In this document: in pieces, positions 1 through 6,084 of the stretch
Numbering within the stretch: position 1 is the first letter of the stretch
Layout: each line of letters starts with the position of its first letter
NCBI GenBank assembly: GCA_002404215.1
Contig: DHJG01000177.1
Coordinates: 17,249 to 25,474 of the forward strand
Direction: 5' to 3'
Length of the DNA: 8,226 nucleotides
Origin: Desulfosporosinus sp. UBA4726
Lineage (GTDB): Bacteria > Bacillota > Desulfitobacteriia > Desulfitobacteriales > Desulfitobacteriaceae
Translations under genes and position numbers: made by a program
Notes under the pieces: model-generated
Told to the model about the DNA's origin: nothing
Databases searched by the model: none
The model's input: the letters and a program-made list of their open reading frames with translations, nothing else

Positions 1-1
1 T

Positions 2-790
2 TTACCAATCGAAGATTAACGATTTCACGACCGCGAAATACTCTCTCGAATAAACATTGGGCACGAGATACCACGGGGTTGGAGATGGTATGCCCACAGG
101 GATTAACCCATTACGCCGAGCAAGCATTTTGGAGCGAAAGAGATGAAAGTCATTCGTAATCACCGCAATTCTCTCTGAGTCTTGAAAGTCCGGTCGCCGG
201 ACTAAGATAGCTTTACTATAGCGGAAGTTCTCCATCGTGCTCGTCGATTGATCCTCTTTAATGATGCGCTCATCTGCAATTCCCTGACTCACTAAGAAGC
301 GCCTCATTCCTTCCGCTTCAGAAATTTTTTCTCCAGGACCTTGTCCTCCCGAAAGGACGACCTTCGCCTTGGGATGCTCTTCCATATAGTCTAGCCCTTT
401 TTGCATTCTCTCCCAAAGTGTCCAGGAAAGTTGTTCTCCATTCAGGCCTGCCCCCAAGATAATCAGATAATCCACTTCGATAGCAGGATCTGGACTAGAA
501 TTACTAATAATTCCCCCCTCGATCACAAGAAATGAGAATAATCCAATTAGAGATACGGAAATGACAACCTTACGGACCTTTAAAACCCATAATCTATTTT
601 TCCCCACAAGCATGTATTTCTGGAAGAAAGGTTTAACAAAACCCCAAAGGATCAACAATCCTCCCGCGACCCCGGGTAAAAATGTTCCCAGATTAACTCC
701 TCCATTATTTAGAAGGAGCAGTAAGGTATCTATGATCCCAAGAATCCCCGAGAGGTATAGAAGCCCTGTCATCATTCGCCTGTTGATCAT
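2..790 (-). CDS. DUF218 / YdcF-SanA-like membrane-anchored protein
   Basis: This is a complete 262-residue protein with its TAA stop at positions 2-4. The start is ATG at 790, preceded by an AAAGGGGG ribosome binding site (795-802). The first 95 residues contain about three hydrophobic segments (roughly 7-27, 34-54 and 72-92). The rest is a DUF218 domain outside the last membrane segment. Family signatures visible are LGAGL (112-116) after a hydrophobic strand, SGGQGPGE (147-154), SEAEGMRRFL, the STSTMENFRYSK segment around 182-193, and TNDFHLFRS (212-220). This order is typical of the YdcF/SanA/ElyC superfamily. Members are linked to cell-envelope functions, such as vancomycin sensitivity for SanA and the lipid carrier for ElyC, but the reaction is mostly unknown, so I give no substrate. 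The gene is divergent from the small secreted-protein gene to its right. Family assignment is confident; the physiological role is open. Confidence 0.9.
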   Translation of the reverse strand: MINRRMMTGLLYLSGILGIIDTLLLLLNNGGVNLGTFLPGVAGGLLILWGFVKPFFQKYMLVGKNRLWVLKVRKVVISVSLIGLFSFLVIEGGIISNSSPDPAIEVDYLIILGAGLNGEQLSWTLWERMQKGLDYMEEHPKAKVVLSGGQGPGEKISEAEGMRRFLVSQGIADERIIKEDQSTSTMENFRYSKAILVRRPDFQDSERIAVITNDFHLFRSKMLARRNGLIPVGIPSPTPWYLVPNVYSREYFAVVKSLIFDW

Positions 791-810
791 GTAGCCCCCT
801 TTCCATAGTT

Positions 811-819
811 TCTATACCA
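811..819 (-). promoter_or_regulatory. possible extended -10 element for the DUF218 gene
   Basis: Read leftward, TGGTATAGA occurs here, an extended -10 pattern (TGn followed by TATAGA) about 21 bases before the start codon at 790. No convincing -35 hexamer sits at the right distance. The implied transcript would have a very short leader beginning close to the ribosome binding site, so this is a weak call. Confidence 0.25.
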
Positions 820-931
820 TTCTCCGTCCAATAAATAAAAACCTTCATCATCCCTTCCAAGCTCGCATAAGATGAGATGAGCTGGGTTTGTCCAACTTAT
901 TTGAGCTTATATCATAAGGAGGTATCAATAA

Positions 932-1516
932 GTGAAAAAAGCACTGACCCTATTCATTGTATTTCTGATTCTTACCCTATCTATTGTGTTAACCCACTCC
1001 ACCGTGTTAATTCAGAATGGGGGAATGGCTTCTGCAAAGTCTCAACAAGAAAACCTCACGCTTCTTCAGGATACCCCGGAACACGTATTAGACAGTTTTT
1101 ATTTAGCTCTACTCTTGAAGGATCATGGAACAACGATGGCTCCACTCTTTTATCAACGCGAGCACTATACCCCAATGGTGACGGAAGCCTTTAACTCAAA
1201 GCTTAGTGGTTATAAAGATCATCCCGTTTATACGCGCCAGCTGGTGACTTCCTCAGACTATGCCCTCTATACAGTCTCCTACACGTTGATGTTTAGAGAT
1301 ATTAATGAGCCTATTCCTTTTCTCGACGTTCTTCCGCTCATCAGGCAGGACGGAAAGTGGTACATTTTCATCGAAAATCCAACTGCGACTCCCTTGGAAC
1401 AGGCGGTAACGAAACTATATGCCAATCCAGCATTTAGTCAAGCAGAAGCAGCTCAGGCGCTCCAACTTGAAACCCTTTTAACCAAATATCCAGACTTGGC
1501 CACTGCGCTCGCGTGA
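932..1516 (+). CDS. small secreted or membrane-anchored protein, unknown function
   Basis: This 194-residue protein starts at GTG (932), chosen because an excellent AAGGAGG (916-922) lies 9 bases upstream and the signal sequence begins right there. Residues 1-24 are a Lys-Lys start plus a long hydrophobic stretch, so the product is exported or anchored by its N terminus. A plausible signal peptidase site is after MASA (residue 35). The mature part has a helical start followed by a strand-rich core. The DGKWYIF segment (140-146) recalls the last strand of NTF2-like (DUF4878-type) domains, but this is only a resemblance. The C terminus is Ala- and Leu-rich and helical. I do not recognise a specific family. 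The gene stands alone: divergent from the DUF218 gene on its left and converging on the hydrolase gene, with a terminator 124 bases after its stop. A 105-residue frame overlapping its start region (877-1194) is a shadow. Confidence 0.8.
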   Translation: MKKALTLFIVFLILTLSIVLTHSTVLIQNGGMASAKSQQENLTLLQDTPEHVLDSFYLALLLKDHGTTMAPLFYQREHYTPMVTEAFNSKLSGYKDHPVYTRQLVTSSDYALYTVSYTLMFRDINEPIPFLDVLPLIRQDGKWYIFIENPTATPLEQAVTKLYANPAFSQAEAAQALQLETLLTKYPDLATALA

Positions 1517-1640
1517 TTTTTTTCCAGTTTCCGCATTTACACAGGACGTTACGCTGCACTTTCAGGCCTTAACCATTTCCCTATCCTCCATTGCAATTCG
1601 CTACAATCCAATATATTCCTCCTTGAAGAATCCAATTCTA

Positions 1641-1677
1641 AAAAGGCTGAAAGCATAATTGCTTGCAGCCTTTTTTA
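1641..1677. terminator. bidirectional terminator between convergent genes
   Basis: The hairpin GGCTG-a-AAGC / GCTT-g-CAGCC has a 6-base loop (ataatt). It is flanked by AAAA on the left and a run of six T on the right. It lies between the stop of the secreted-protein gene (1516) and the stop of the leftward hydrolase gene (1771), so it can serve both strands. The rest of the 254-base gap shows nothing else I recognise. Confidence 0.85.
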
Positions 1678-1770
1678 CTAGACATAAGTCCATCTAATGC
1701 ACATTACACATTTTTAAACGAATCAACATAATTCCCCTTTACTATCAAAGAAATTTGAGGTTCATTTCTC

Positions 1771-2469
1771 TCAAGCCCAGTATACAAATCCAACAATAAT
1801 GAGAAACATCGCCCCAAATCGCAATACCACCCTATCCACATACGATCCCGTTCGAATATAAATTGGAAAATGCCAATGTTTCTGAGTCATTGGAACGAAG
1901 GGCAAATAAAGTGGAGCAATACCGCTTTTAGTAAAACCGTCTGCAACTAGATGCGCCCCATAGCCGATGAGAAAAGGTAGAAAGAGACTATTTGCAAAAC
2001 TAACACCTTCTGCCAATAAAACAAGCAAACCCCAATGCACAGCAATACACACCAAACCCATACCCAGCAATGAGTGAGTAAGACCACGATGTTTCAGTAT
2101 AGCCATCATTATAAGTATCCCCCCTACGACTAGAAATCCCCACCGGAGATACGGCATAAAACTTAATGTCGCTGGCAAACGGGTTGCCAAATATAAAAGA
2201 ATTAATCCTCCCACAAATGCAGTGGTCTTCGTTCTTCCTAGCGGTCCACCGATGTCACGGCTTAAAGTGCTTCCAGGTTGATCCAGATCTGGTGCCATAG
2301 AACCTACCCATACCGCTACAGCCATTGCTAGTAATTGTATCAATACACTGGAAGGTACCCCTTCTTGTAGTAGTAAATTAGGGTAAGTTTCCAGACTGAT
2401 TGGTTGCATTAAGTGCCCGCCTGCAACTGCAACAGCGAAACCAATGGCTACATGTGTTTTTCCCGTCAA
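1771..2469 (-). CDS. YdjM/DUF457-family membrane-bound metal-dependent hydrolase
   Basis: This is a 232-residue integral membrane protein. The start is TTG at 2469, with AGGAG (2480-2484) 10 bases upstream. It is favoured over later starts because it supplies the family's N-terminal MTGKTHVAIG motif with His6. Expected metal-ligand residues are present: Asp61 and Asp63 in the MAPDLDQPGS segment, the HRGLTHS motif (His127, His132), and His173 and Asp177 in GYGAHLVADGFTKSG. Hydrophobic segments near 41-58, 84-97, 109-124, 134-153, 162-176 and 214-231 alternate with these polar motifs. The family (YdjM; LexA-regulated in E. coli) is called a hydrolase by sequence pattern; substrates are not established. 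The gene has no close operon partner: 85 bases upstream of its start is a strong hairpin (2555-2594), and downstream it runs into the shared terminator at 1641-1677. Family is confident; biochemical role is unknown. Confidence 0.88.
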   Translation of the reverse strand: MTGKTHVAIGFAVAVAGGHLMQPISLETYPNLLLQEGVPSSVLIQLLAMAVAVWVGSMAPDLDQPGSTLSRDIGGPLGRTKTTAFVGGLILLYLATRLPATLSFMPYLRWGFLVVGGILIMMAILKHRGLTHSLLGMGLVCIAVHWGLLVLLAEGVSFANSLFLPFLIGYGAHLVADGFTKSGIAPLYLPFVPMTQKHWHFPIYIRTGSYVDRVVLRFGAMFLIIVGFVYWA

Positions 2470-2554
2470 AACAAATTCACTCCTCTCGCTTTTTCATAAT
2501 TCGCCAAAATTCGATACATTCCTCTTGTTATATAAAATAAACTTCGTTGTTCGC

Positions 2555-2594
2555 AAAACAAGGCTGGAAGCATTAATACTTCCAGCCTTGTTTT
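2555..2594. terminator. perfect 16-bp hairpin, terminator-like, no gene directly before it
   Basis: AAAACAAGGCTGGAAG (2555-2570) pairs perfectly with CTTCCAGCCTTGTTTT (2579-2594) around the 8-base loop cattaata. The A- and T-rich outer arms make it terminator-like on both strands. No intact gene ends beside it on either strand: the leftward hydrolase gene starts at 2469 and the next gene to the right starts at 3044. It may insulate the hydrolase gene from read-through, attenuate it, or mark a lost gene. Confidence 0.7.
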
Positions 2595-2870
2595 CACTTA
2601 TATTATTCAATGACTCCGTCAAAGACTTACTGAAGAATATCACTTTGTTTGTGTCCGAGTTTTTAAAATACCGATTACAATGTCAGAGTTTGCACGGCAT
2701 TTAAAAACCATTCATGGAGATTTTTTAGCTGTTTTGTTTTCTATAATCTCTAACATTTAAGTTCCCTCTCTCTGCACGAGAAGTGGTTCCCGGCGATAGA
2801 CGGTCGCTTAATTTATAGGAGCTTCGCCAACATTATAGATAAAGAGAGTATGATTATTTGTGATTATGCA
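2595..2870. other. intergenic stretch without a supportable gene
   Basis: This stretch between the orphan hairpin and the NlpC/P60 promoter holds no convincing gene. A short rightward open frame (2614-2760, with ATG at 2680) lacks a good ribosome binding site. GTTCCC occurs twice (around 2761 and 2789), and GGCGA/TCGCC (around 2793 and 2824) could close a loose hairpin. I recognise no riboswitch or small RNA family here. The region may contain decayed coding sequence. Confidence 0.3.
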
Positions 2871-2873
2871 AAT

Positions 2874-2887
2874 ATTGCACATGCAAT
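2874..2887. promoter_or_regulatory. ATTGCA-N2-TGCAAT palindrome, possible operator
   Basis: This is a 6+2+6 perfect inverted repeat (ATTGCA, CA, TGCAAT) sitting just before the extended -10 of the NlpC/P60 gene, where it would overlap the -35 region. Further TGCA copies flank it on both sides (around 2867 and 2889). The arrangement suits a dimeric regulator, but no known regulator is assigned. Confidence 0.35.
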
Positions 2888-2900
2888 CTGCAATTTATTA

Positions 2901-2909
2901 TGTTAAAAT
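2901..2909 (+). promoter_or_regulatory. extended -10 promoter element for the NlpC/P60 gene
   Basis: TGTTAAAAT matches an extended -10 (TG, one base, TAAAAT). Transcription would begin near 2916, giving a leader of about 130 bases with two small hairpins. A TTGCAC hexamer at 2875-2880 is 23 bases before the TAAAAT, too far for a standard -35; at 17 bases the hexamer is only ATGCAA. The call rests on the extended -10. Confidence 0.4.
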
Positions 2910-2940
2910 AGGGCGGTCATGTGTTTTACTACATACTGTG

Positions 2941-3006
2941 GTTCCTTAAGAAGGAACTATATTATCAGAGAAGAACAAACAATTCACTAACCTTTTGGAA
3001 AGGTTA
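2941..3006 (+). promoter_or_regulatory. two short hairpins in the NlpC/P60 leader
   Basis: GTTCCTT-aag-AAGGAAC (2941-2957) and TAACCTTT-tgg-AAAGGTTA (2988-3006) are perfect 7-bp and 8-bp stems with 3-base loops in the untranslated leader. Neither is followed by a T run, so they are not terminators. They could stabilise the messenger RNA or bind a protein. They match no RNA family I know. Confidence 0.35.
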
Positions 3007-3043
3007 CTAGAATGATAATCCATGTAATTAAAAAGGAGTTTTT

Positions 3044-4096
3044 ATGATTAAGCGTTTATTTATGGGTATACTTGTAGTACCTATTTTAATTTGTTCCTCC
3101 ATACAACCTGTTTCAGCAACTACTCTTTATGCTAACCTCAGTACTTTGAAAAACGGATCAAGTTCTCTTCTTCAAGCTCAAGCAAACGTGCAAAACTTAC
3201 CAGGAGACTCAGTATTAAGTCAGGAAGAGTCGATCCAAGCATCAATTGATGAGTTAAAAAAGGTTATCGATCAGGACAACCTCGCTTTAGAGAATCACAA
3301 ACAAACAATAGCAAAATTAAACGCTGAGCAACAGGCGTTAGCTGCTCAGCAGAAAAAAGATACCGAAACACTGGGCGACTTCGTTAGAAAGCAGTACGTA
3401 GAAGGCGATAATCCCAATTTAACATATGTTAGCTGGTTGGTTAGCTCGAAAAGCATAGACGACTTGATAAGTAGAAGTTCCTATGTTGATACAATACTCA
3501 AATACTACAGAGATCTTAGAATTAAGGTAGCTCAAAATTCTGAAGTAATTAAAGCAAAGCAGGTCTTGGAACAAACGGAAACAAAAAAACTAACCGATGA
3601 AATACAGTCTAAACAACTACTATCAGACGGACTCAATGTAGCGCTAGCAAAGCAGACCGCATTAACCAAGTCAATTAATGCTGAATCATTGAGTCGAGGT
3701 CAGCAAGCGTCGACCGCGCCTGTTAAATTAAATGGTCAGGTGGGACAGTTAATATCCTTTGCCTCAAATTATCTTGGGGTACCCTATACTTGGGGAGGAA
3801 CTTACCCACAATTTGATTGCTCGAGCTATGTACAGTATGTCTATGGACACTTTGGGGTCAGCCTTGCTAGGGTAACTTATGATCAATATGGCCAAGGACA
3901 GAGCGTTTCGAGAGATAACTTAAAGGCTGGAGATTTAGTTTTCTTTTCAACTTATCAGGCAGGCCCATCTCACGTTGGCATTTATGTAGGTGATGGCATG
4001 ATGATTAATTCGTCCAATAGTGGTGTCTCCTACGCAAGTATCAATAGTAAGTATTGGTCTAGTAAGTATGTTGGAGCAAGACGCGTGAGCTCATAA
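3044..4096 (+). CDS. secreted NlpC/P60 peptidoglycan hydrolase with coiled-coil N terminus
   Basis: This 350-residue protein starts at ATG 3044, with AAAAGGAG (3031-3038) five bases upstream. Residues 1-25 are a signal peptide, with probable cleavage after PVSA. Residues about 60-215 are charged and helical with heptad-like character (two coiled-coil stretches near 62-108 and 155-215), like the regulatory N-terminal part of PcsB/CwlO-type hydrolases. A short linker leads to an NlpC/P60 domain (about 230-350). The YLGVPYTWGG motif precedes the catalytic Cys259 in FDCSSYVQYVYG. His310 lies in SHVGIYVGDG, and Asn322 (MMINSS) is in the place of the third catalytic residue. The family's cysteine peptidases usually cut the D-Glu to diamino-acid bond of stem peptides in the cell wall, so a role in wall growth or daughter-cell separation is likely. 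It is monocistronic, with its own promoter, a roughly 130-base leader and a strong terminator. Confidence 0.93.
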   Translation: MIKRLFMGILVVPILICSSIQPVSATTLYANLSTLKNGSSSLLQAQANVQNLPGDSVLSQEESIQASIDELKKVIDQDNLALENHKQTIAKLNAEQQALAAQQKKDTETLGDFVRKQYVEGDNPNLTYVSWLVSSKSIDDLISRSSYVDTILKYYRDLRIKVAQNSEVIKAKQVLEQTETKKLTDEIQSKQLLSDGLNVALAKQTALTKSINAESLSRGQQASTAPVKLNGQVGQLISFASNYLGVPYTWGGTYPQFDCSSYVQYVYGHFGVSLARVTYDQYGQGQSVSRDNLKAGDLVFFSTYQAGPSHVGIYVGDGMMINSSNSGVSYASINSKYWSSKYVGARRVSS

Positions 4097-4146
4097 TACC
4101 AAAAACGACGAGGCAATCTGATCTTTCATGAACGATTCTTGTTTTT

Positions 4147-4199
4147 CCCAAGGAAGGGCCTCGACTATCAAATCGAGGCCCTTCCTTGGGATTTCTTTT
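4147..4199 (+). terminator. strong terminator after the NlpC/P60 gene
   Basis: CCCAAGGAAGGGCCTCGA (4147-4164) pairs perfectly over 18 bp with 4173-4190 around an 8-base loop, followed by the T-rich ATTTCTTTT. It lies between convergent genes. On the opposite strand the hairpin is followed by AAAAAC rather than a T run, so it primarily serves the rightward gene but would still block read-through from the leftward 4Fe-4S gene. Confidence 0.88.
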
Positions 4200-4215
4200 C
4201 AGTTATATTAAATGC

Positions 4216-5034
4216 CTACCAAACCCTGTTTATTTGAGGCAGACTCCCTTTATCTTCCAAAGTAATAGATTCTTTACCACAGGCGGTACGACACACCCCA
4301 CATCCATAACATTTGACAGGGTTTATATAACACTTTTCGTCGATGGAAGAGTATTCTATTGCCCCAAACTGACATAGTTTTTGACAATTACGGCAACCGA
4401 TACAGCCTAAAAGATTTACTTTCGCAACGTACTCAGACTTAAACATAACTTGCATCAAGTCCTCGGATACTTGGAACTTATATGCTAGGCAATCTCGGTC
4501 ACAATTGCATATACTTCCTATAAACGGCGTCTTAAATGTCCAGATTGAATGAATCAAACCTTCTTTATCGAACTTTCTCAACAAATCTTTTGCTTCCTGA
4601 TGGCTAATAGTTTCTAGATTCGCCTTTAGATCCGGATAATCAGCGAAAATTCCAGTTGGGTCAATACCAATAGCAATACAATAACGGGCGTTCTTTTCCC
4701 CTTTTATTGCGCTACGACAAACACATGGCATTCTTGTAATAGAGTGGGCCATATCTAGAATCATCTCTGCATCTTCTAACGGGACGACCTGTCCGAAATG
4801 ATAGTGTTTCATTAAAGACGTACTCATTCTCCGAATATACCTGTACACCAGTGGCCTTTTACGCCGCATTTTAATCATTTTTTCTAGAGTAGGAACTGCT
4901 GAAGTCTGTAGCTGTTTCACTAATTTTTTGGCATAATTCTCCCGGTCAGCCTTGGAGTAAAGTTCCGCTGAATAATTCTGCATCACTTCGTACCATTTTT
5001 TACCCTCACCGTGACTTATACAAAATTCACACAC
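4216..5034 (-). CDS. 2[4Fe-4S] ferredoxin-domain protein with extra N-terminal cysteines
   Basis: This 272-residue cytoplasmic-type protein has no signal peptide. The start is GTG at 5034; an in-frame TAG lies just upstream and no ATG lies between them. GGGGGT in front is a modest ribosome binding site. The last third is a bacterial ferredoxin fold: Cys211/214/217/221 and Cys242/245/248/252 in two CxxCxxCxxxC motifs, each expected to help hold a [4Fe-4S] cluster. Upstream are further cysteines: C2xxC5 at the very N terminus, C104xC106 (MPCVCR), C119, and C176xC178xxxC182 (ICNCDRDC). These may hold a third cluster or another metal. The central part (about 25-170) is helical and unassigned. It probably transfers electrons in anaerobic metabolism, but the partner is unknown, since it stands alone and converges on the NlpC/P60 gene. 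Domain call is confident; function is not. Confidence 0.87.
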   Translation of the reverse strand: MCEFCISHGEGKKWYEVMQNYSAELYSKADRENYAKKLVKQLQTSAVPTLEKMIKMRRKRPLVYRYIRRMSTSLMKHYHFGQVVPLEDAEMILDMAHSITRMPCVCRSAIKGEKNARYCIAIGIDPTGIFADYPDLKANLETISHQEAKDLLRKFDKEGLIHSIWTFKTPFIGSICNCDRDCLAYKFQVSEDLMQVMFKSEYVAKVNLLGCIGCRNCQKLCQFGAIEYSSIDEKCYINPVKCYGCGVCRTACGKESITLEDKGSLPQINRVW

Positions 5035-5176
5035 CGGCTTACCCCCATCCCACTATTCCATCTTTAAATTATTTCAATCTCTTCATATTCATATACTGCA
5101 TAGAAATTTAACATATCCCTTATTGGTATCTAAACCGTAAAGCTAGTTATGCCAAATTGTATATTCCCTGCTGGAA

Positions 5177-5213
5177 GTAAAAAAGAGGCTGAGATCTTAT
5201 CCAGCCTTTTTTA
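5177..5213 (-). terminator. terminator of the selenoprotein operon
   Basis: Read leftward, GTAAAAAAGGCTG, then GAT-aag-ATC, then CAGCC and a T run form a hairpin (GGCTG/CAGCC plus GAT/ATC, with a one-base bulge) ending in CTCTTTTTTAC. It lies 33 bases after the stop of the selenoprotein gene at 5247. It would be an orphan if the selenoprotein were not annotated. It can also act on the opposite strand. Confidence 0.8.
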
Positions 5214-5246
5214 CGGTGCCCGTTTATTTCCAATGTCTACCTATGT

Positions 5247-5573
5247 TTATTTGGTCGTGGTATAAGGCCCTTCTAGTTCCAGCCATTTAAAGAATAATAA
5301 TTTTCTGAGTTTCATTACAATTCCTTTATGACCATCTTTAATTTTGAGTTTTGAGGAATAGTATAGCTTAATTGAATCTATCTCTATAACGTTAAGTCTC
5401 AATTTTTCGTCTGCAAGTGGCTCTCTGATAAATATTTTTGGTGCGTAACTACCAGCTACGCGTTCACTGGAACAACCTCATCCCCCTAAGGATGGTTGTA
5501 ACTCCAGATCAATTACCACAAACTCGGATTTCCGCTTGATATATTTTATTGTTTCTTTATCAATGATGAACAT
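5247..5573 (-). CDS. HesB/IscA-like selenoprotein with in-frame UGA (Sec32)
   Basis: A 108-codon frame runs from ATG 5573 to TAA 5247 with a single in-frame TGA at codon 32 (5478-5480). AGGAG (5582-5586) sits 8 bases before the ATG. Reading TGA as selenocysteine (U) gives one continuous protein: a short strand and helix (MFIIDKETIKYIKRK), a strand ending in PSLGG, then the redox-like motif GGUGC (30-34, Sec32-Gly-Cys34). A second half rich in strands follows (KIFIREPL, LRLNVIEIDSIKLYY) and ends in KLRKLLFFKWLELEG. The strand followed by Gly-Gly-Cys-Gly resembles the first cysteine loop of HesB/IscA proteins, with Sec in place of Cys. It may belong to the small family named CC/Se motif (seleno)proteins, by recall only. 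Known HesB-like selenoproteins support the idea; the biochemical role is unestablished. The gene follows its neighbour after 11 bases, so they are co-transcribed. A pseudogene with one nonsense mutation is the alternative, made unlikely by the SECIS-like hairpin and intact downstream frame. Confidence 0.82.
5443..5480 (-). promoter_or_regulatory. bacterial SECIS element downstream of the UGA codon
   Basis: Read leftward, the UGA (5480-5478) is followed after 16 bases by the hairpin GCGTAGCT-GGT-AGTTACGC (5461-5443). This is an 8-bp stem, including one G-U pair, capped by GGU. The first loop G is 24 bases after the UGA, within the spacing known for bacterial SECIS elements (about 16-37 bases), and a G at the start of the apical loop is the key requirement for SelB binding, as in E. 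coli fdhF. A small GTTC-cagt-GAAC stem lies between the UGA and the main hairpin. The fold was made by eye, not computed. Confidence 0.75.
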
Positions 5574-5584
5574 AATGCACTCTC

Positions 5585-5932
5585 CTACAATCTCTCATAC
5601 TCACCTTTGGCATTTAGGTATTGAATATCAAGGCAACCAAAATACTCTCCATACATATCTAGCGGATCAAAGCCACTCTTGCTCGTACAGTCATCCGAGT
5701 AACCGATATAGTAAACAACTTGGTCTACGTCTCGCATTCGAAATTTAAACTGTGGTTCAGCTTCAAACTTTTTGATCAGTTGTTCGAATTCCTCAGAACC
5801 TTTTTTAGCCTCTGAGCTGAAGTACTCCGTCATAAATTTACTTTCAATACAATTCTCAGTAATTTTAAACATCCCATAATCCACCTTTACACTATTCTCT
5901 GATCTTTGATCTTTGATCTCAGCATACCACAT
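5585..5932 (-). CDS. small protein of unknown function, first gene of the selenoprotein operon
   Basis: The open frame encodes 115 residues from ATG 5932 and stops with TAG at 5585-5587; the TAG lies inside the AGGAG region of the selenoprotein gene, so translation of the two may be linked. The start is uncertain. ATG 5932 has only a weak AGGG in front. The in-frame ATG at 5872 (residue 21) has a strong AAAGGTGG (5881-5888) 8 bases upstream and would give 95 residues. The protein is acidic, rich in Glu, Lys, Tyr and Phe, without a signal peptide or membrane segment. It has three cysteines (near residues 28, 81 and 99), of which two are in the last third (DDCTSKSG and FGCLDIQY). I do not recognise a family. 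Co-transcription suggests it works with the selenoprotein, perhaps as a partner, but nothing in the sequence proves it. The direct repeat gatcttt (around 5901-5914) lies between the two candidate starts. Confidence 0.7.
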   Translation of the reverse strand: MWYAEIKDQRSENSVKVDYGMFKITENCIESKFMTEYFSSEAKKGSEEFEQLIKKFEAEPQFKFRMRDVDQVVYYIGYSDDCTSKSGFDPLDMYGEYFGCLDIQYLNAKGEYERL

Positions 5933-5955
5933 ATTTTGCCCTGCAAGCCATAGTC

Positions 5956-5964
5956 AATATAACA
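5956..5964 (-). promoter_or_regulatory. possible extended -10 for the selenoprotein operon
   Basis: Read leftward, TGTTATATT is an extended -10 (TG, one base, TATATT) that would start a transcript near 5949, about 17 bases before ATG 5932 or 77 before the alternative ATG 5872. No good -35 hexamer is visible at standard spacing. Confidence 0.35.
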
Positions 5965-6084
5965 AGTCACTACAAACTAAGAGCAAGAAAATGCTATTTG
6001 AATCTAAGGAACTTTTGTTATATATTTGCCTTAATGCAAATACTTTGGATTGAATAATTTAGATATTAGATAGAAAAGGAGACT

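Noticed and set aside
877..1194. Rightward 105-residue open frame overlapping the secreted-protein gene
   Set aside because: It is out of frame with the gene that has the AAGGAGG site and signal peptide; shadow frame.
2444..2704. Rightward 86-residue open frame
   Set aside because: It runs straight through the perfect hairpin at 2555-2594 and overlaps the start of the hydrolase gene; no good ribosome binding site and low-complexity composition.
2614..2760. Short rightward open frame, possible gene remnant (ATG at 2680)
   Set aside because: The translation looks fairly protein-like but is under 50 codons, begins right after a stop and lacks a ribosome binding site; no family recognised, so it is left as a possible decayed fragment only.
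2760..2840. Possible c-di-AMP (ydaO/yuaA) riboswitch upstream of the NlpC/P60 gene
   Set aside because: A CGCTTAAT...GGAGC stretch recalls part of the motif, but the conserved GGGGGAACC, GGGGTGAAT and CCGTCAGCTAACC cores are missing on the plus strand, and it lies upstream of the likely promoter.
5478..5480. The TGA as a simple inactivating mutation (pseudogene)
   Set aside because: The frame after it is intact and the stop falls at a Gly-Gly-U-Gly-Cys motif where a cysteine would be expected. The SECIS-like hairpin has correct spacing, and a ribosome binding site and terminator are preserved.
5536..5748. Rightward 70-residue open frame
   Set aside because: It lies opposite the selenoprotein start and the upstream gene, has no ribosome binding site of note and no protein-like features; both opposite-strand genes explain the region better.
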